From Aeoliella mucimassa (GTDB lineage: Bacteria > Planctomycetota > Planctomycetia > Pirellulales > Lacipirellulaceae), in the NCBI RefSeq assembly GCF_007748035.1, contig NZ_CP036278.1:1550001-1614000 (forward strand): a DNA stretch of 64,000 bases, in the 5' to 3' direction. The position numbers and the translations under genes are program-made. Under the pieces are notes generated by a model that saw nothing but the letters and a program-made list of their open reading frames with translations, was not told where the DNA came from and did no database searches. Below are positions 27,161 through 36,413 of this stretch, piece after piece. The stretch's first letter is position 1, and each line of letters opens with the position of its first letter.

Positions 27161-29367
27161 GCGCGTGCTGCAACAAGTGGCTGCCGCGGTAACCTGCTCA
27201 CCGCGGCAGCCATCAGTATCGCAAGCAGACAGGCGGTAGATGGTTCAGGCACCGTGGCCAACGTGGCCGCGGTGCCTGCTCCTATGGATTGGCCGAAATT
27301 CGCCTTCCAGGTGTCGTACTGGGCGGAACCAATGATGCCGCCGATCGGGTCGTTCGGTAGTACAAAATTGCTGCCGAGATGGTCGCGCCAAAGGGTGTAG
27401 TCGGCCAGATTCACCACGCCATCAGCGTTGTAGTCGCCTGGTAGCGACTCGAAGCTGCCGAGTGCGAAGGTGCCCTCGTGGTCGAGCACTGCCCAGGCGG
27501 TGTGATTGGTGGTATCGAAACCGAACTGGCTGAGGTCGGCGCTGTCGAGCACTCCGTTGCCATCGCTGGTCAGGTAGTCTTCGAACGTGCCCGAGAAGGC
27601 CGCGGTGCCGCCAACTCCACCATCGGTGTTCTGCTCGATGGCCAGCTGCCAGAGAGTGCCGGTGGTGTCGAGTTCAAGTATCGCCAGGTCCATGGGGGAG
27701 AGTTCCCCGAGCGTTGCGGGGTCGTAGGTGATTTGCAGCACGTACAGCCCGCTGGTGCCGGAGAAGTCGAGCTCGGCTGCATCGGACAGTAGTGTCGCGT
27801 TGGTGCCGGTGTTCGGTGCCTGGTCGATGCCGAGTGTTTGACCCACCGGCGAACTGCCAGCGACGATCGTCGTGGCGCTCTTCGCCGAGTTGATGCCGAC
27901 GCTGCCCGCGTACGACCCGTTTTGCGACAAGCTTGCCGAGTCGGTCGTGGTATCGGCCAGCGTGTAAGCGACCTCCCAGCTGACCATCGGTTGTTCGTTC
28001 GCGTAGTTCAGATAGCCAGCGGGCGTGGTCATCTCGACCTCGACACTCACGGTACCCGCGTAGGTGGCGCTTCGCTTGCCGAGGTGATCGAAGGTAACCT
28101 CGGCTGCTTGCGAACTGCCAGGAGCGATGAGCGTTCCGGTGGTGTCGCCCACTGTAGGGGGAAGGCCGACCAGACCAAAGCCATCGCTGGCAGTCACGGC
28201 AATCACCTCGGCTGTGGCCCGCAGTGCACCGGTGTGCGATTCGACTGCGGCGTTCGCTAGCGAAAGCCCGGGGGATGTGTCGACTTGAATGGTACTGCTG
28301 TTGTTGCCCGACAGCTCGACTGGATCGAAGACCGACAGCGTGTAGGGGACAACCTCGTCGGGATCGCTCGAGTTCAGGTCGTTCGAAATGCGAGTCTCCA
28401 GCAGATACTCGCCCGATAGCGTGTCGGCCGGAAGCGTGGCGATGTACCCGGTGTACACGCTACTGCCAGCCGGGGCATCGACTCCGGTGGGTAGCGGATC
28501 GGCCGCTTGGAACTCCGGCGAGCTGGTCGGCTCGATCGACGCGGAAAACGTGGTATCTACCAGGCTGGTGTTCTGTACGTCGAAGCCGATCGAGAAGGGG
28601 TTGGTGCCGCGGAGAAAGTTGGAGCTGATCGCGAGCGAACTGGGAGCCACCTCCGAGTTGTTGTCGGACGTGCCCGCCTGATTGACCTCTACGTTGTCGA
28701 TGGCGAACTCGAGTGGGAACGAGGGATCGGTCGGCTCGTAGATCTCGAGGATCATGTAGTCGATCTGACCGAACGGCGCGTCGGTGTAGATATCGAACAG
28801 TTGAGTCACATCGATTTCGGCATGGCCCGCCCGCCCTTCGAAGCCACCAAACGCCGAGCCTGCGTTGAACACCTCGTTCAGGTCGAGGTAGGTATACGCT
28901 TCGTACGACGAAGAGCCATCCCCCTCGTAATCAAACACTTGAATGCCAAGATAGCTCTGCGCATCGCGGCCAGCGTTGGCCCAGGCGAAGTCGAACGAGA
29001 ACGTCGTCGCCGGCCCCGAGACAAAAGGATCGAACTCGAACTCCAGCGAGTAGCCATCGACCGTCGGGTTGCCCCACCAGGCGTCGCCATCGATCACCGA
29101 ACTGTTGCCGGCTGCCTGGTAGTTGTTATCGAAGTAGGTCGTGTTGCCCGAGTAGTTGGCGTACGCCATGTTGATGTCGGGCGTGTAGAACACTTCGCCA
29201 TCGTCGAGGTCGTTGAGCCCCCCAGTCGGGGATTGATCCCACAGGAAACCATCGCCGGTGGGACCGGACGTATGTGTGTAGTACACCGATTGTGCGATGG
29301 CCGAGTGGGTGCAAATCGCGAAACTGCTAGCGAGTAACAGCAGCGTTATCAGCAAGTGTCGAGACAT
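27157..29367 (-). CDS. Secreted dockerin/PEP-CTERM protein of unknown function
   Basis: 736 residues from ATG 29367 (AGGA 8 bp upstream), signal peptide MSRHLLITLLLLASSFA...AIAQ. Residues ~30-215 look like a beta-sandwich (YSLEFEFDPFVSGPATTFSFDFAW, FGQIDYMILEIYEP). The middle has immunoglobulin-like stretches rich in Thr/Ser (SVEVEMTTPAGYLNY). A dockerin-like repeat (GDYNADGVVNLADYTLWRDHLG, then YDTWKANFG) and VPEPS PEP-CTERM helix end it. It is a surface or exopolysaccharide-attached protein; no catalytic motif is visible. Confidence 0.8.
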   Translation of the reverse strand: MSRHLLITLLLLASSFAICTHSAIAQSVYYTHTSGPTGDGFLWDQSPTGGLNDLDDGEVFYTPDINMAYANYSGNTTYFDNNYQAAGNSSVIDGDAWWGNPTVDGYSLEFEFDPFVSGPATTFSFDFAWANAGRDAQSYLGIQVFDYEGDGSSSYEAYTYLDLNEVFNAGSAFGGFEGRAGHAEIDVTQLFDIYTDAPFGQIDYMILEIYEPTDPSFPLEFAIDNVEVNQAGTSDNNSEVAPSSLAISSNFLRGTNPFSIGFDVQNTSLVDTTFSASIEPTSSPEFQAADPLPTGVDAPAGSSVYTGYIATLPADTLSGEYLLETRISNDLNSSDPDEVVPYTLSVFDPVELSGNNSSTIQVDTSPGLSLANAAVESHTGALRATAEVIAVTASDGFGLVGLPPTVGDTTGTLIAPGSSQAAEVTFDHLGKRSATYAGTVSVEVEMTTPAGYLNYANEQPMVSWEVAYTLADTTTDSASLSQNGSYAGSVGINSAKSATTIVAGSSPVGQTLGIDQAPNTGTNATLLSDAAELDFSGTSGLYVLQITYDPATLGELSPMDLAILELDTTGTLWQLAIEQNTDGGVGGTAAFSGTFEDYLTSDGNGVLDSADLSQFGFDTTNHTAWAVLDHEGTFALGSFESLPGDYNADGVVNLADYTLWRDHLGSNFVLPNDPIGGIIGSAQYDTWKANFGQSIGAGTAATLATVPEPSTACLLAILMAAAVSRLPRQPLVAARA
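27179..27211. terminator. Perfect 12-bp hairpin just past the uspA stop
   Basis: GGCTGCCGCGGT (27179-27190) and ACCGCGGCAGCC (27200-27211), 9-nt loop, starting 19 bp after the second usp gene and lying inside the 3' coding end of the convergent PEP-CTERM gene. No T-run follows in either direction, so it may act as an mRNA-end stabiliser or Rho-dependent end. Confidence 0.55.
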
Positions 29368-29545
29368 GCAAGTTCCTGTGGTGTCATGCGTGAGTGCCCC
29401 GGCAGTGCAGGTTTGCGATGCGATACCCATTCGCATCGATAGGAGTACCCCCAGTTCGGGTGTGGCCGGAATAGGCTATATCTTAGAGAAAGTTTTGCCC
29501 CGGTGGCAATCGAAAAAACTGGCGCACGGCTAGCATACAGATACG

Positions 29546-31237
29546 CTACAGAGTGTCGGCTGGCGATTCGGATGCTGATTCCCCAGCAGTCGGGGGCTCC
29601 GACGCGGTCGGCAGCCGGTAGCAGGCGGCTTCCAAGTTGTTGCGCACCAGCAACCGATCGCCGGACAGGGCGGGGTTGTTCCAGGTGATTCCCTCGTCGG
29701 TGAGCATCTGCAGGTGGGCTACTTCGCTGTACTTTTCAGGAGTGCAATCGAGCAGCACCCCTTCGCCTTGTTCGGTGATCGCAAATAGATAGTCGCCGAC
29801 CAGCAGCAGTTGCCCATGCCCAAAGTTTGGGTTGCGACGTTTCTTCCACGCTACCTTGCCTGTTTCGATCTCGACGCACGAGAGCAACGTGTGGTCGAGT
29901 CCGTAGGCATAGCCGTCGCGGATCACCAGGTTCGAGAGCTTGGTTTTCAGCACCCGCTTTTCCCAGATCGTGGTGGCTTCGAAGGAGCCGTCGTTGCTCT
30001 TGCTGATCTGCACGAGTCGGGCGCCGACGCCGTAGCCTTTGGAGACCAGCACCTGATCGTTCGGTAGCGGGATGGCCTGCGAACACGACGCATCGGCCGA
30101 CGAACTGCCAGGCTGTTCGAACCGCCACAGCTCTTCGCCATCGGTCACGCGATAGCCTCCCACGGAGCTTTCGTTGACGTGCACGACTTGCAGCACACCA
30201 CCAATGGTGGCCAGCACCGGCGAGGCGTACGACGTTGTCGGCGGGCCAGTGGACCATTGGATCTTTCCGGTTGCCAGGTCGAACGCATAGAGTGAGTTCA
30301 TGTAGTCTTCGGCCGCCTGACCAGCCGCGATCACCACCAGATTTTGCTCGGGAACGATCAGCGGCGAGCTGCTATTGCCCCACAGTAGCGGTTCCACTTG
30401 GTACTCATCGGGCATGTTGTGCGACCAGATTACGTCGCCAGTCTCGGAGTCCAAGCAGTTGACGATGCCAGTAGCGCCCATCGTGTAGACGCGCCCTTCA
30501 TGCAGGGTTGGAGTCGCCCGCGGGCCGACGCCCCCCATCCCCCCGCCGACGTCGCCGGGGTCGTGCCGCGAGGTGTCAGCATGGGTCCACACTACGTTGC
30601 CATCGTCGATGTGGTAGCAGGAGACGAGTTCCTGGTCGCCTCGCTGCTCTTGAGTCACCGCGTAATCACCCACCACGGCGAAGGCCGACCAGCCGGCGCC
30701 GATGTCTTGCTTCCACATCATCTCGGGCGGAATGGCTTGCCAATCGCCAGAGAGCGTCACGTTGGTGGCCTCGGCCCAGTAACGACCACCGAGAAAACCA
30801 GGGTAGTCGTTCGGGGTGGTCTGCCATCCGCTCGCGACTTGGTTGCCAGAGAGTTCGGCCAGTTGCTCATCGGGAGCCGCTTGCCAGGCGAAACGAACCT
30901 GCCGCCAGTTGCCGTCGCCATCGTACTGCACGTCGATGCTCATGAACCCGAGCACCAAGAGCGCTGCGACGAGCAGCCGCAGCCCCCAGCGTGGCCAATA
31001 GCCGAGCTGCTTGACCGGCGGCCAGGCAAACAGCAGCCAACCGAGCGGCACGAGGAACGACAGGTTGGCGATGGCAATCAGCGCGACGGTTTGCCGGTCG
31101 GACTCCATGCCGTGCGAACCGAGTACCAGCACCAAGGCCGCCAGCAATAGCATGAGCGCCCACCAGCAGAGTGGGAAATAACGCCGCCACCAGGCCCGCG
31201 GTTTGTTCGTGGTAACTTCAGCAGGCTCCGACGACAT
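29546..31237 (-). CDS. Membrane-anchored PQQ-like beta-propeller protein
   Basis: 563 residues from ATG 31237. Three hydrophobic helices fill residues ~18-105 (WWALMLLLAALVLVLG; ALIAIANLSFLVPLGWLLF; GLRLLVAALLVLGF). The remainder is a PQQ-enzyme/BamB-like propeller with repeated [A/L]-x-D-x-x-[T/G]-G-x-[V/I]-x-W units (DSETGDVIWSHN, DLATGKIQWSTG, EIETGKVAWKKR). No dehydrogenase active-site residues were recognised, so the propeller more probably binds proteins in the periplasm. Common in planctomycetes. It is divergent from the H4MPT operon with a 107-bp gap. Confidence 0.75.
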   Translation of the reverse strand: MSSEPAEVTTNKPRAWWRRYFPLCWWALMLLLAALVLVLGSHGMESDRQTVALIAIANLSFLVPLGWLLFAWPPVKQLGYWPRWGLRLLVAALLVLGFMSIDVQYDGDGNWRQVRFAWQAAPDEQLAELSGNQVASGWQTTPNDYPGFLGGRYWAEATNVTLSGDWQAIPPEMMWKQDIGAGWSAFAVVGDYAVTQEQRGDQELVSCYHIDDGNVVWTHADTSRHDPGDVGGGMGGVGPRATPTLHEGRVYTMGATGIVNCLDSETGDVIWSHNMPDEYQVEPLLWGNSSSPLIVPEQNLVVIAAGQAAEDYMNSLYAFDLATGKIQWSTGPPTTSYASPVLATIGGVLQVVHVNESSVGGYRVTDGEELWRFEQPGSSSADASCSQAIPLPNDQVLVSKGYGVGARLVQISKSNDGSFEATTIWEKRVLKTKLSNLVIRDGYAYGLDHTLLSCVEIETGKVAWKKRRNPNFGHGQLLLVGDYLFAITEQGEGVLLDCTPEKYSEVAHLQMLTDEGITWNNPALSGDRLLVRNNLEAACYRLPTASEPPTAGESASESPADTL

Positions 31238-31344
31238 GGGAGGTTCGACCTTGTATATTAGGAGACTTGGCAAATGCGTAGCGAAAGTGCGTGTAGCCGA
31301 CTTTAATCCTAAGGCCCTCCCATTTACACGACAACAGCAGGTTG

Positions 31345-32151
31345 ATGGCTGAATTGCCTTCCAACGTGACGAATCAAAGAAAACCACTCATGGCAGGTCG
31401 CTCCGCGGTGGTTACCGGTAGCGCGAGCGGCATCGGGCGGGCCATCGCCCTGGCGTTTGCCTACTCCGGGGCCGACGTCCACCTGCACACCCGCGCGAAC
31501 CGCGCCGGGCTGGCCGAACTGCGGGAGCAGATGACCAGTCTGGGTGTCGGCGGTAGCGACTTCGTGGGCGATCTGGCCGATTCCTCCACCTGCCAGGCGC
31601 TCGTCGCCCAGACCTGTGGTTCGGGTGCGGTCGACTTGTGGGTGAACAACGCCGGCGTCGACGTACTCACTGGCCCGGCGGCCGACTGGTCGTTCGATCG
31701 CAAGCTCGAAGCGCTCTGGCAAGTCGACGTGCGGGCGACGATGGAGCTTTCGCGGGCGGTCGGCGAGCGGATGCTCGCCTGCGGGCAGGGCAACATCATC
31801 AACATCGGTTGGGACCAGGCCGAGTTCGGCATGGAAGGGGATAGCGGGCAGATGTTTGCCGCGGTCAAGGCAGCGGTGATGGCCTTCACCCGCAGCCTGG
31901 CGCGGAGTCTGGCCCCGACGGTTCGTGTGAACTGCTTAGCACCGGGGTGGATCGCGACCAAGTGGAGCGGCAACGCGAGCGACTACTGGAACCGCCGCGC
32001 CCAGGGCGAAGCGTTGCTCGGGCGGTGGGGGACTCCCGAGGATGTCGCGGCCGCCGCGCTGTTTCTCGCCAGCGAGCAATCGCAGTTCATTACCGGACAC
32101 ACACTGCCCGTCAACGGAGGCTTCGCCGGCCCGTATCAAGGCGAGGCGTAG
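31345..32151 (+). CDS. SDR-family protein lacking the catalytic Ser and Tyr
   Basis: 268 residues from ATG 31345. The Rossmann signature is intact: TGSASGIGRA (24-33) and NNAG (101-104). Lys175 of the YxxxK motif is kept, but the Tyr is Phe171 (QMFAAVKAAV), and residues 154-161 (IGWDQAEF), where the catalytic Ser belongs, contain no Ser or Thr. The C-terminal half is normal (LAPGWIATKW, GRWGTPEDVA, ITGHTLPVNGG). It probably binds a nicotinamide cofactor but should not be a normal oxidoreductase. It is the first gene of the H4MPT synthesis cluster, 66 bp before the DHPS-like gene, so a pterin-related role is a fair guess. Confidence 0.8.
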   Translation: MAELPSNVTNQRKPLMAGRSAVVTGSASGIGRAIALAFAYSGADVHLHTRANRAGLAELREQMTSLGVGGSDFVGDLADSSTCQALVAQTCGSGAVDLWVNNAGVDVLTGPAADWSFDRKLEALWQVDVRATMELSRAVGERMLACGQGNIINIGWDQAEFGMEGDSGQMFAAVKAAVMAFTRSLARSLAPTVRVNCLAPGWIATKWSGNASDYWNRRAQGEALLGRWGTPEDVAAAALFLASEQSQFITGHTLPVNGGFAGPYQGEA

Positions 32152-32217
32152 CTCGCCAGCGTTCGCTTCATTCTTTCGTTCCTATATTCTTGCTTCCCTT
32201 CGAGACCTTCTGCTGCA

Positions 32218-33624
32218 GTGACGCGCGAGACCATTCAATTCGTGACCGGTCGACTGGCGGAGCCATCGCTTCGCAAGCAAGTGGAGACGCTTGCGCGCGA
32301 ACTCGACTTCGACTACTCGATTGCGGTGCTCCCGATCACGGTCGCCGCGCTGATGACCCCCGAGTGGATCGCCAAGAAGCTAACGCCCGACCCAAACGCG
32401 ACTCGCGTGGTGCTACCGGGTTACTGCCAGGGCAACGTGTCCGCGCTGCAACAACTGGTCGGCGAGGCGACCATCGAGCTTGGCCCGCGCGACCTGCGGC
32501 GGTTGCCCGAGCACTTTGGGCAGCACGCAGTTGCCGATGGTTACGGTAACTACGACATCGAGATCCTGGCCGAGATCAATCATTGCCCTCGGCTGACGAT
32601 CGATCAGATCGTTACCATCGCCCAGCGCTACGCGGCCGATGGTGCCGATGTGATCGACCTTGGCTGCGACCCCGGCGGTGGATGGCTCGGGGTAAGCGAA
32701 GCTGTGCAGGCAGTCCGCGACCTAGGGCTGCGGGTGTCGATCGATAGCACCGACGTTCGCGAGATTGCCACCGCGGTGTCGGCCGGGGCTGAGCTGGTGC
32801 TGTCGGTCAGCAGTGCCAACCGCGAGGCGGCTGTCGATTGGGGGGCCACCGTGATCGTCGTGCCCGACGACCCCAAGACGCTTGCTGGTCTCGACGACAC
32901 CATTGAGTATCTGGCGACCCGCTCGGTGCCGTTGCGGATCGACCCCATCCTCGAGCCGATCGGCATGGGATTCGCCGCGAGCGTGGAACGCTACATGACC
33001 ACTCGTCGGCGTTACCCTGATGCGGAAATGCTGATGGGCATCGGCAACCTCACCGAGCTGACCGATGTCGATTCGGCCGGCGTGAACGTCGTGTTGCTTG
33101 CGATTTGCCAGGAGCTTGGTATTCGCAGCGTGCTCACGACCGAAGTAATTAACTGGGCACGGTCCAGCGTCCGCGAGTGCGACCTCGCCCGGCGGTTGGT
33201 CTATCACGCGGTCGAGCAAGGCATTCCGCCAAAGCACCTGGAGCGACAACTGCTCGTGCTTCGTGATGAAAAGTTGGCGAGTCCCGCGCGCGACGAGCTG
33301 CAAACGCTTGCTGAGCAAGTGAAGGATCATAACTACCGCGTCTTTGCCACCGAAGGCGAGGTGCATCTCGTTTCGGCCGATACTCATTTGCATCACAAAG
33401 ATCCATTTGAAGTGATGAAGCAACTTCTGGTGAGCGGCCCCAACGGGTCGTCTCCCAAGAACCTCGATGCAAGTCACGCGTTCTATCTCGGTTACGAAAT
33501 GTGCAAGGCCGCGACCGCCCTGGCGCTCGGCAAGCAGTATCAGCAAGACGAATCGCTCGACTGGGGACACTTAACTCAGGACGAGCAGCGTCACTACCTG
33601 CGCGGCAGCCGGAGGCCCGAATGA
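32218..33624 (+). CDS. Dihydropteroate-synthase-like protein of the H4MPT pathway (DUF6513 type)
   Basis: 468 residues, GTG start. The N-terminal ~130 residues (FVTGRLAEPSLRKQVETLA, LPITVAALMTPEWIAKKL) are the domain joined to DHPS-like proteins in methanogens and methylotrophs. Residues ~140-330 are a DHPS-type TIM barrel (GADVIDLGCDPGGGW, VSIDSTDVREI, LMGIGNLTELTDVDSAGVN). In H4MPT organisms such proteins are placed in joining the pterin to the arylamine moiety; here that is by family and context, not proof. Its stop overlaps the pabB start (ATGA at 33621), so the two are translationally coupled. Confidence 0.82.
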   Translation: MTRETIQFVTGRLAEPSLRKQVETLARELDFDYSIAVLPITVAALMTPEWIAKKLTPDPNATRVVLPGYCQGNVSALQQLVGEATIELGPRDLRRLPEHFGQHAVADGYGNYDIEILAEINHCPRLTIDQIVTIAQRYAADGADVIDLGCDPGGGWLGVSEAVQAVRDLGLRVSIDSTDVREIATAVSAGAELVLSVSSANREAAVDWGATVIVVPDDPKTLAGLDDTIEYLATRSVPLRIDPILEPIGMGFAASVERYMTTRRRYPDAEMLMGIGNLTELTDVDSAGVNVVLLAICQELGIRSVLTTEVINWARSSVRECDLARRLVYHAVEQGIPPKHLERQLLVLRDEKLASPARDELQTLAEQVKDHNYRVFATEGEVHLVSADTHLHHKDPFEVMKQLLVSGPNGSSPKNLDASHAFYLGYEMCKAATALALGKQYQQDESLDWGHLTQDEQRHYLRGSRRPE

Positions 33625-35021
33625 GCGAGGCATTCCAGCCGGTAGTAACCGAGCTGCCGAGCCATTGGACCGCGGTCGAGGTGTTCCGTCGCTGGCAACA
33701 TCAGCCGCATTGTGTGTTCTTCGATAGTGCGATGCCCCATGCGACGCTCGGGCGGTACTCGTTCGTGGCTTGCGATCCGTTTGAGTGGATTGAGCTGCCA
33801 GCCGATGGAAGCGATGCGCTCGGTGTGCTGGCGGCGAAGCTCTCCAGATACACGGCGAAGCCGATCGCTGGTTTGCCGCCGCTGCAGGGAGGTGCCGCAG
33901 GCCTGCTGAGTTACGACTTGTGCCATAGCCTTGAGAAGTTGCCGAAGCCGCAGCACGATGAGTTCAAGGTGCCCGCTTTGGCGATGGGACTGTACGACGT
34001 GGTCGCCGCGTTCGATCACCAGACCGGGCAGGGCTGGCTCGTCTCGCAAGGCTTTCCATCCACCGAGAGCAGTGAGCGACCGCAGCGAGCCACCTCGCGT
34101 GCTCAGCAGTTTCTGGAGCTGCTAGAAACCACGGTGCCGCCACCGCCAGCCAAGTCAGCTGAGATACCAATCGGTGAATTGGCTCCGCAGTTCGACGTCG
34201 GCGATGGCATCACCAGCGATTTCTCACGCGACGATTACTTGCGGGCGGTCGCGCGGGGAGTGGAGTACATTCACGCGGGCGACATCTTTCAGGTGAACCT
34301 CTCGCAGCGGTTGATGGTGCCAGCCGAGGGGAGTGCGAGGGAACTCTACGAGCGGCTTCGCACCCGCAATGCGGCCCCCTTCGCGGGCTATTTCGATCTC
34401 GGCAATTACCAGCTGGCAAGCGCCTCGCCCGAGCGGTTCCTGCGGGTCGTTGGTCGGCATGTCGAAACGCGCCCGATTAAAGGGACCCGTCCACTGACCT
34501 CGCGTCCCGAAGCCGATTTGTTTGCAGGCGACGAGCTTACGCGGAGCGAGAAAGATCGGGCCGAGAACGTGATGATTGTCGACCTGCTTCGCAACGACCT
34601 GTCGCAGGTTTGTTTGCCGCACAGTGTGCAGGTTACTAAACTATGCGGGCTCGAAACGTATGCTTATGTGCAGCACCTGGTTTCGGCGGTGGAAGGGGAG
34701 CTGCAACCGGAGAAAACAGCGGTCGACCTGCTGCGGGCTTCGTTCCCCGGGGGCTCGATTACCGGCGCGCCAAAAGTGCGAGCGATGGAGATCATCGCCG
34801 AGCTCGAACCAACCGCCCGCGGGGCGTACTGTGGATCGCTCGCGTATATCGGCTTCGATGGCACGATGGATAGCAACCTGCTGATCCGTACGATCACCGC
34901 TGGCAAAGGTTGGTGGCAACTCCCGGCCGGTGGCGGTATCGTCGCTGCCAGCGATCCCCGCCGAGAGTACGAAGAGACCTGGCACAAAGCCCACGGCATG
35001 CTCAAAGCACGCCAGGCGTGA
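33621..35021 (+). CDS. pabB: Aminodeoxychorismate synthase component I
   Basis: 466 residues from ATG 33621, preceded by GGAGG at 33611-33615. Chorismate-binding enzyme fold with GDIFQVNLSQRL, ASPERFL, SEKDRAENVMIVDLLRNDL and GSITGAPKVRAMEII. PIKGTRP carries Lys287; anthranilate synthase has Ala there (PIAGTR), while Lys is the residue that forms the covalent intermediate in PabB. It therefore makes 4-amino-4-deoxychorismate from chorismate, with ammonia supplied by PabA, on the way to 4-aminobenzoate. The product feeds the beta-RFAP synthase three genes on, and folate. Confidence 0.9.
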   Translation: MSEAFQPVVTELPSHWTAVEVFRRWQHQPHCVFFDSAMPHATLGRYSFVACDPFEWIELPADGSDALGVLAAKLSRYTAKPIAGLPPLQGGAAGLLSYDLCHSLEKLPKPQHDEFKVPALAMGLYDVVAAFDHQTGQGWLVSQGFPSTESSERPQRATSRAQQFLELLETTVPPPPAKSAEIPIGELAPQFDVGDGITSDFSRDDYLRAVARGVEYIHAGDIFQVNLSQRLMVPAEGSARELYERLRTRNAAPFAGYFDLGNYQLASASPERFLRVVGRHVETRPIKGTRPLTSRPEADLFAGDELTRSEKDRAENVMIVDLLRNDLSQVCLPHSVQVTKLCGLETYAYVQHLVSAVEGELQPEKTAVDLLRASFPGGSITGAPKVRAMEIIAELEPTARGAYCGSLAYIGFDGTMDSNLLIRTITAGKGWWQLPAGGGIVAASDPRREYEETWHKAHGMLKARQA

Positions 35022-35061
35022 CCGTACCATTTGAGAAGCCTTTGCGACTAGCAGCGACGCT

Positions 35062-35727
35062 ATGATTTTGATCATCGACAACTACGACAGCTTCGTGCAT
35101 AACCTGGCTCGCTACATCGAGCGGCTGGGAGGGCAAACGCGCGTAGTACGTAACGATCAGATCACCATCGACGAGGTGCGCAAGCTTGATCCGCAAGCGG
35201 TGGTGCTCTCGCCTGGTCCGTGCACCCCCGACCAAGCGGGGTGCTCGTTGGAGTTGGTCCGCGAGCTGCATCTATCGGTGCCGATGCTGGGAGTCTGCTT
35301 AGGGCATCAGACCATTGCTCAGGCCCTGGGGGCCAGCATCCTTCGCGACGAGCAGCCTTACCACGGGCGGTCGTCGGCGATTCGCCATACTAGCGAGGGG
35401 GTGTTCGCGGGCGTGCCATCTCCCGTGACCGTGGGGCGGTATCACTCGTTGGTGGTCGATCCGGTGACGCTGCCTGATTGTCTACTACCGACAGCGTGGA
35501 CCACAGAAGGGGACACGTTAATGGCCTTCGCGCATCGCGAGCTTCCCCTGGTGGGCGTGCAGTTCCATCCCGAGTCGATTCTCACCGAATATGGTTACAC
35601 GATGCTTGCCAATTTCTTGCAATTGGCAGGTGTGCAAATAGCGTGCGATTTTGCCAGTTTAGGAAAGTCGGAGTTGCGAGAGCCGGTCGAGCCTCGACCG
35701 ATGCCCGGTCGACCGGTTACCTTTTAG
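35062..35727 (+). CDS. pabA: Aminodeoxychorismate/anthranilate synthase glutamine amidotransferase
   Basis: 221 residues, class I glutamine amidotransferase. It begins MILIIDNYDSFVHN as in PabA/TrpG, has the nucleophile Cys79 in GVCLGHQ and the His-x-Glu pair in VQFHPES. It releases ammonia from glutamine for PabB, and may serve TrpE as well. The last ~30 residues (EPVEPRPMPGRP) extend beyond the usual end. It lies 40 bp after pabB and 40 bp before the DUF447 gene on the same strand, consistent with one operon. Confidence 0.9.
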   Translation: MILIIDNYDSFVHNLARYIERLGGQTRVVRNDQITIDEVRKLDPQAVVLSPGPCTPDQAGCSLELVRELHLSVPMLGVCLGHQTIAQALGASILRDEQPYHGRSSAIRHTSEGVFAGVPSPVTVGRYHSLVVDPVTLPDCLLPTAWTTEGDTLMAFAHRELPLVGVQFHPESILTEYGYTMLANFLQLAGVQIACDFASLGKSELREPVEPRPMPGRPVTF

Positions 35728-35767
35728 GAATCGTTCGCACGTTCTTTTCTTCTGCCCGAATAGTGCC

Positions 35768-36382
35768 ATGATGAATTACCACGATTGTCCGCTGCTCGAG
35801 GGTGTGATCACGACCCAGAACGAGGACGGTAGCCTGCATATTGCCGCGATGGGACCGCGAGTCGACTGGCCGATCACACGCATGCTGCTGCGACCGTTCA
35901 AATCAGCAGTGACGTTCCACAACCTGTGCCGCACGCGCCGTGGCATTCTGCATGTAACCGACGACGTGCTGCTGCTCGCCCGGGCGGCAATTGGTCGGCT
36001 GCCCGAGCAGCCAGCCACCGAGCCAGGGCCCGAGGGCTACCCCCCGCGCCTGGCCGACTGCGTGCGCTGGTACGCGTTCGAGGTCGAGACGATCGACGAT
36101 TCGCAGGAGCGGTCGAAGATGGAATGCCGAGTGACTGACGAAGGGCGGGTGCGCGACTTCTTTGGCTTGCATCGCGCCCGCGGCGCAGTCATCGAAGCGG
36201 CCATTCTGGCAAGTCGGTTGTCGCTGATCCCGATGGAAGACGTGCTCGATCGCTACAACGAGTATGGCATGATCATCGACAAGACCGCCGGGCCCGACGA
36301 GCGGATGGCCTTCGCCGAACTGCAAGGGTTCGTCAACGAGCGAATGGCCGAAGGCGAAACCCGCACGATGTTCGATTCGTAA
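35768..36382 (+). CDS. DUF447-family protein of archaeal-type C1 clusters
   Basis: 204 residues. Matches the DUF447 family, known in methanogens, methylotrophic bacteria and planctomycetes, usually beside H4MPT genes: LEGVITTQNEDGSLHIAAMGP at the start, RPFKSAVTFHNL and WYAFEVETIDDSQERSKMECRV in the middle, and GAVIEAAILASRLSLIP near 135-150. The fold resembles flavin-reductase-type split barrels, but no activity is established. It lies between pabA and beta-RFAP synthase, so a step in H4MPT synthesis is likely. Confidence 0.8.
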   Translation: MMNYHDCPLLEGVITTQNEDGSLHIAAMGPRVDWPITRMLLRPFKSAVTFHNLCRTRRGILHVTDDVLLLARAAIGRLPEQPATEPGPEGYPPRLADCVRWYAFEVETIDDSQERSKMECRVTDEGRVRDFFGLHRARGAVIEAAILASRLSLIPMEDVLDRYNEYGMIIDKTAGPDERMAFAELQGFVNERMAEGETRTMFDS

Positions 36383-36413
36383 GCCCCCTTTCGTGAGAAC
36401 GCAGCGGCCGACG

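Noticed and set aside
33621-35021. Anthranilate synthase component I (trpE)
   Set aside because: The active-site motif is PIKGT with Lys287, which marks aminodeoxychorismate synthase, and it lies in an H4MPT cluster.
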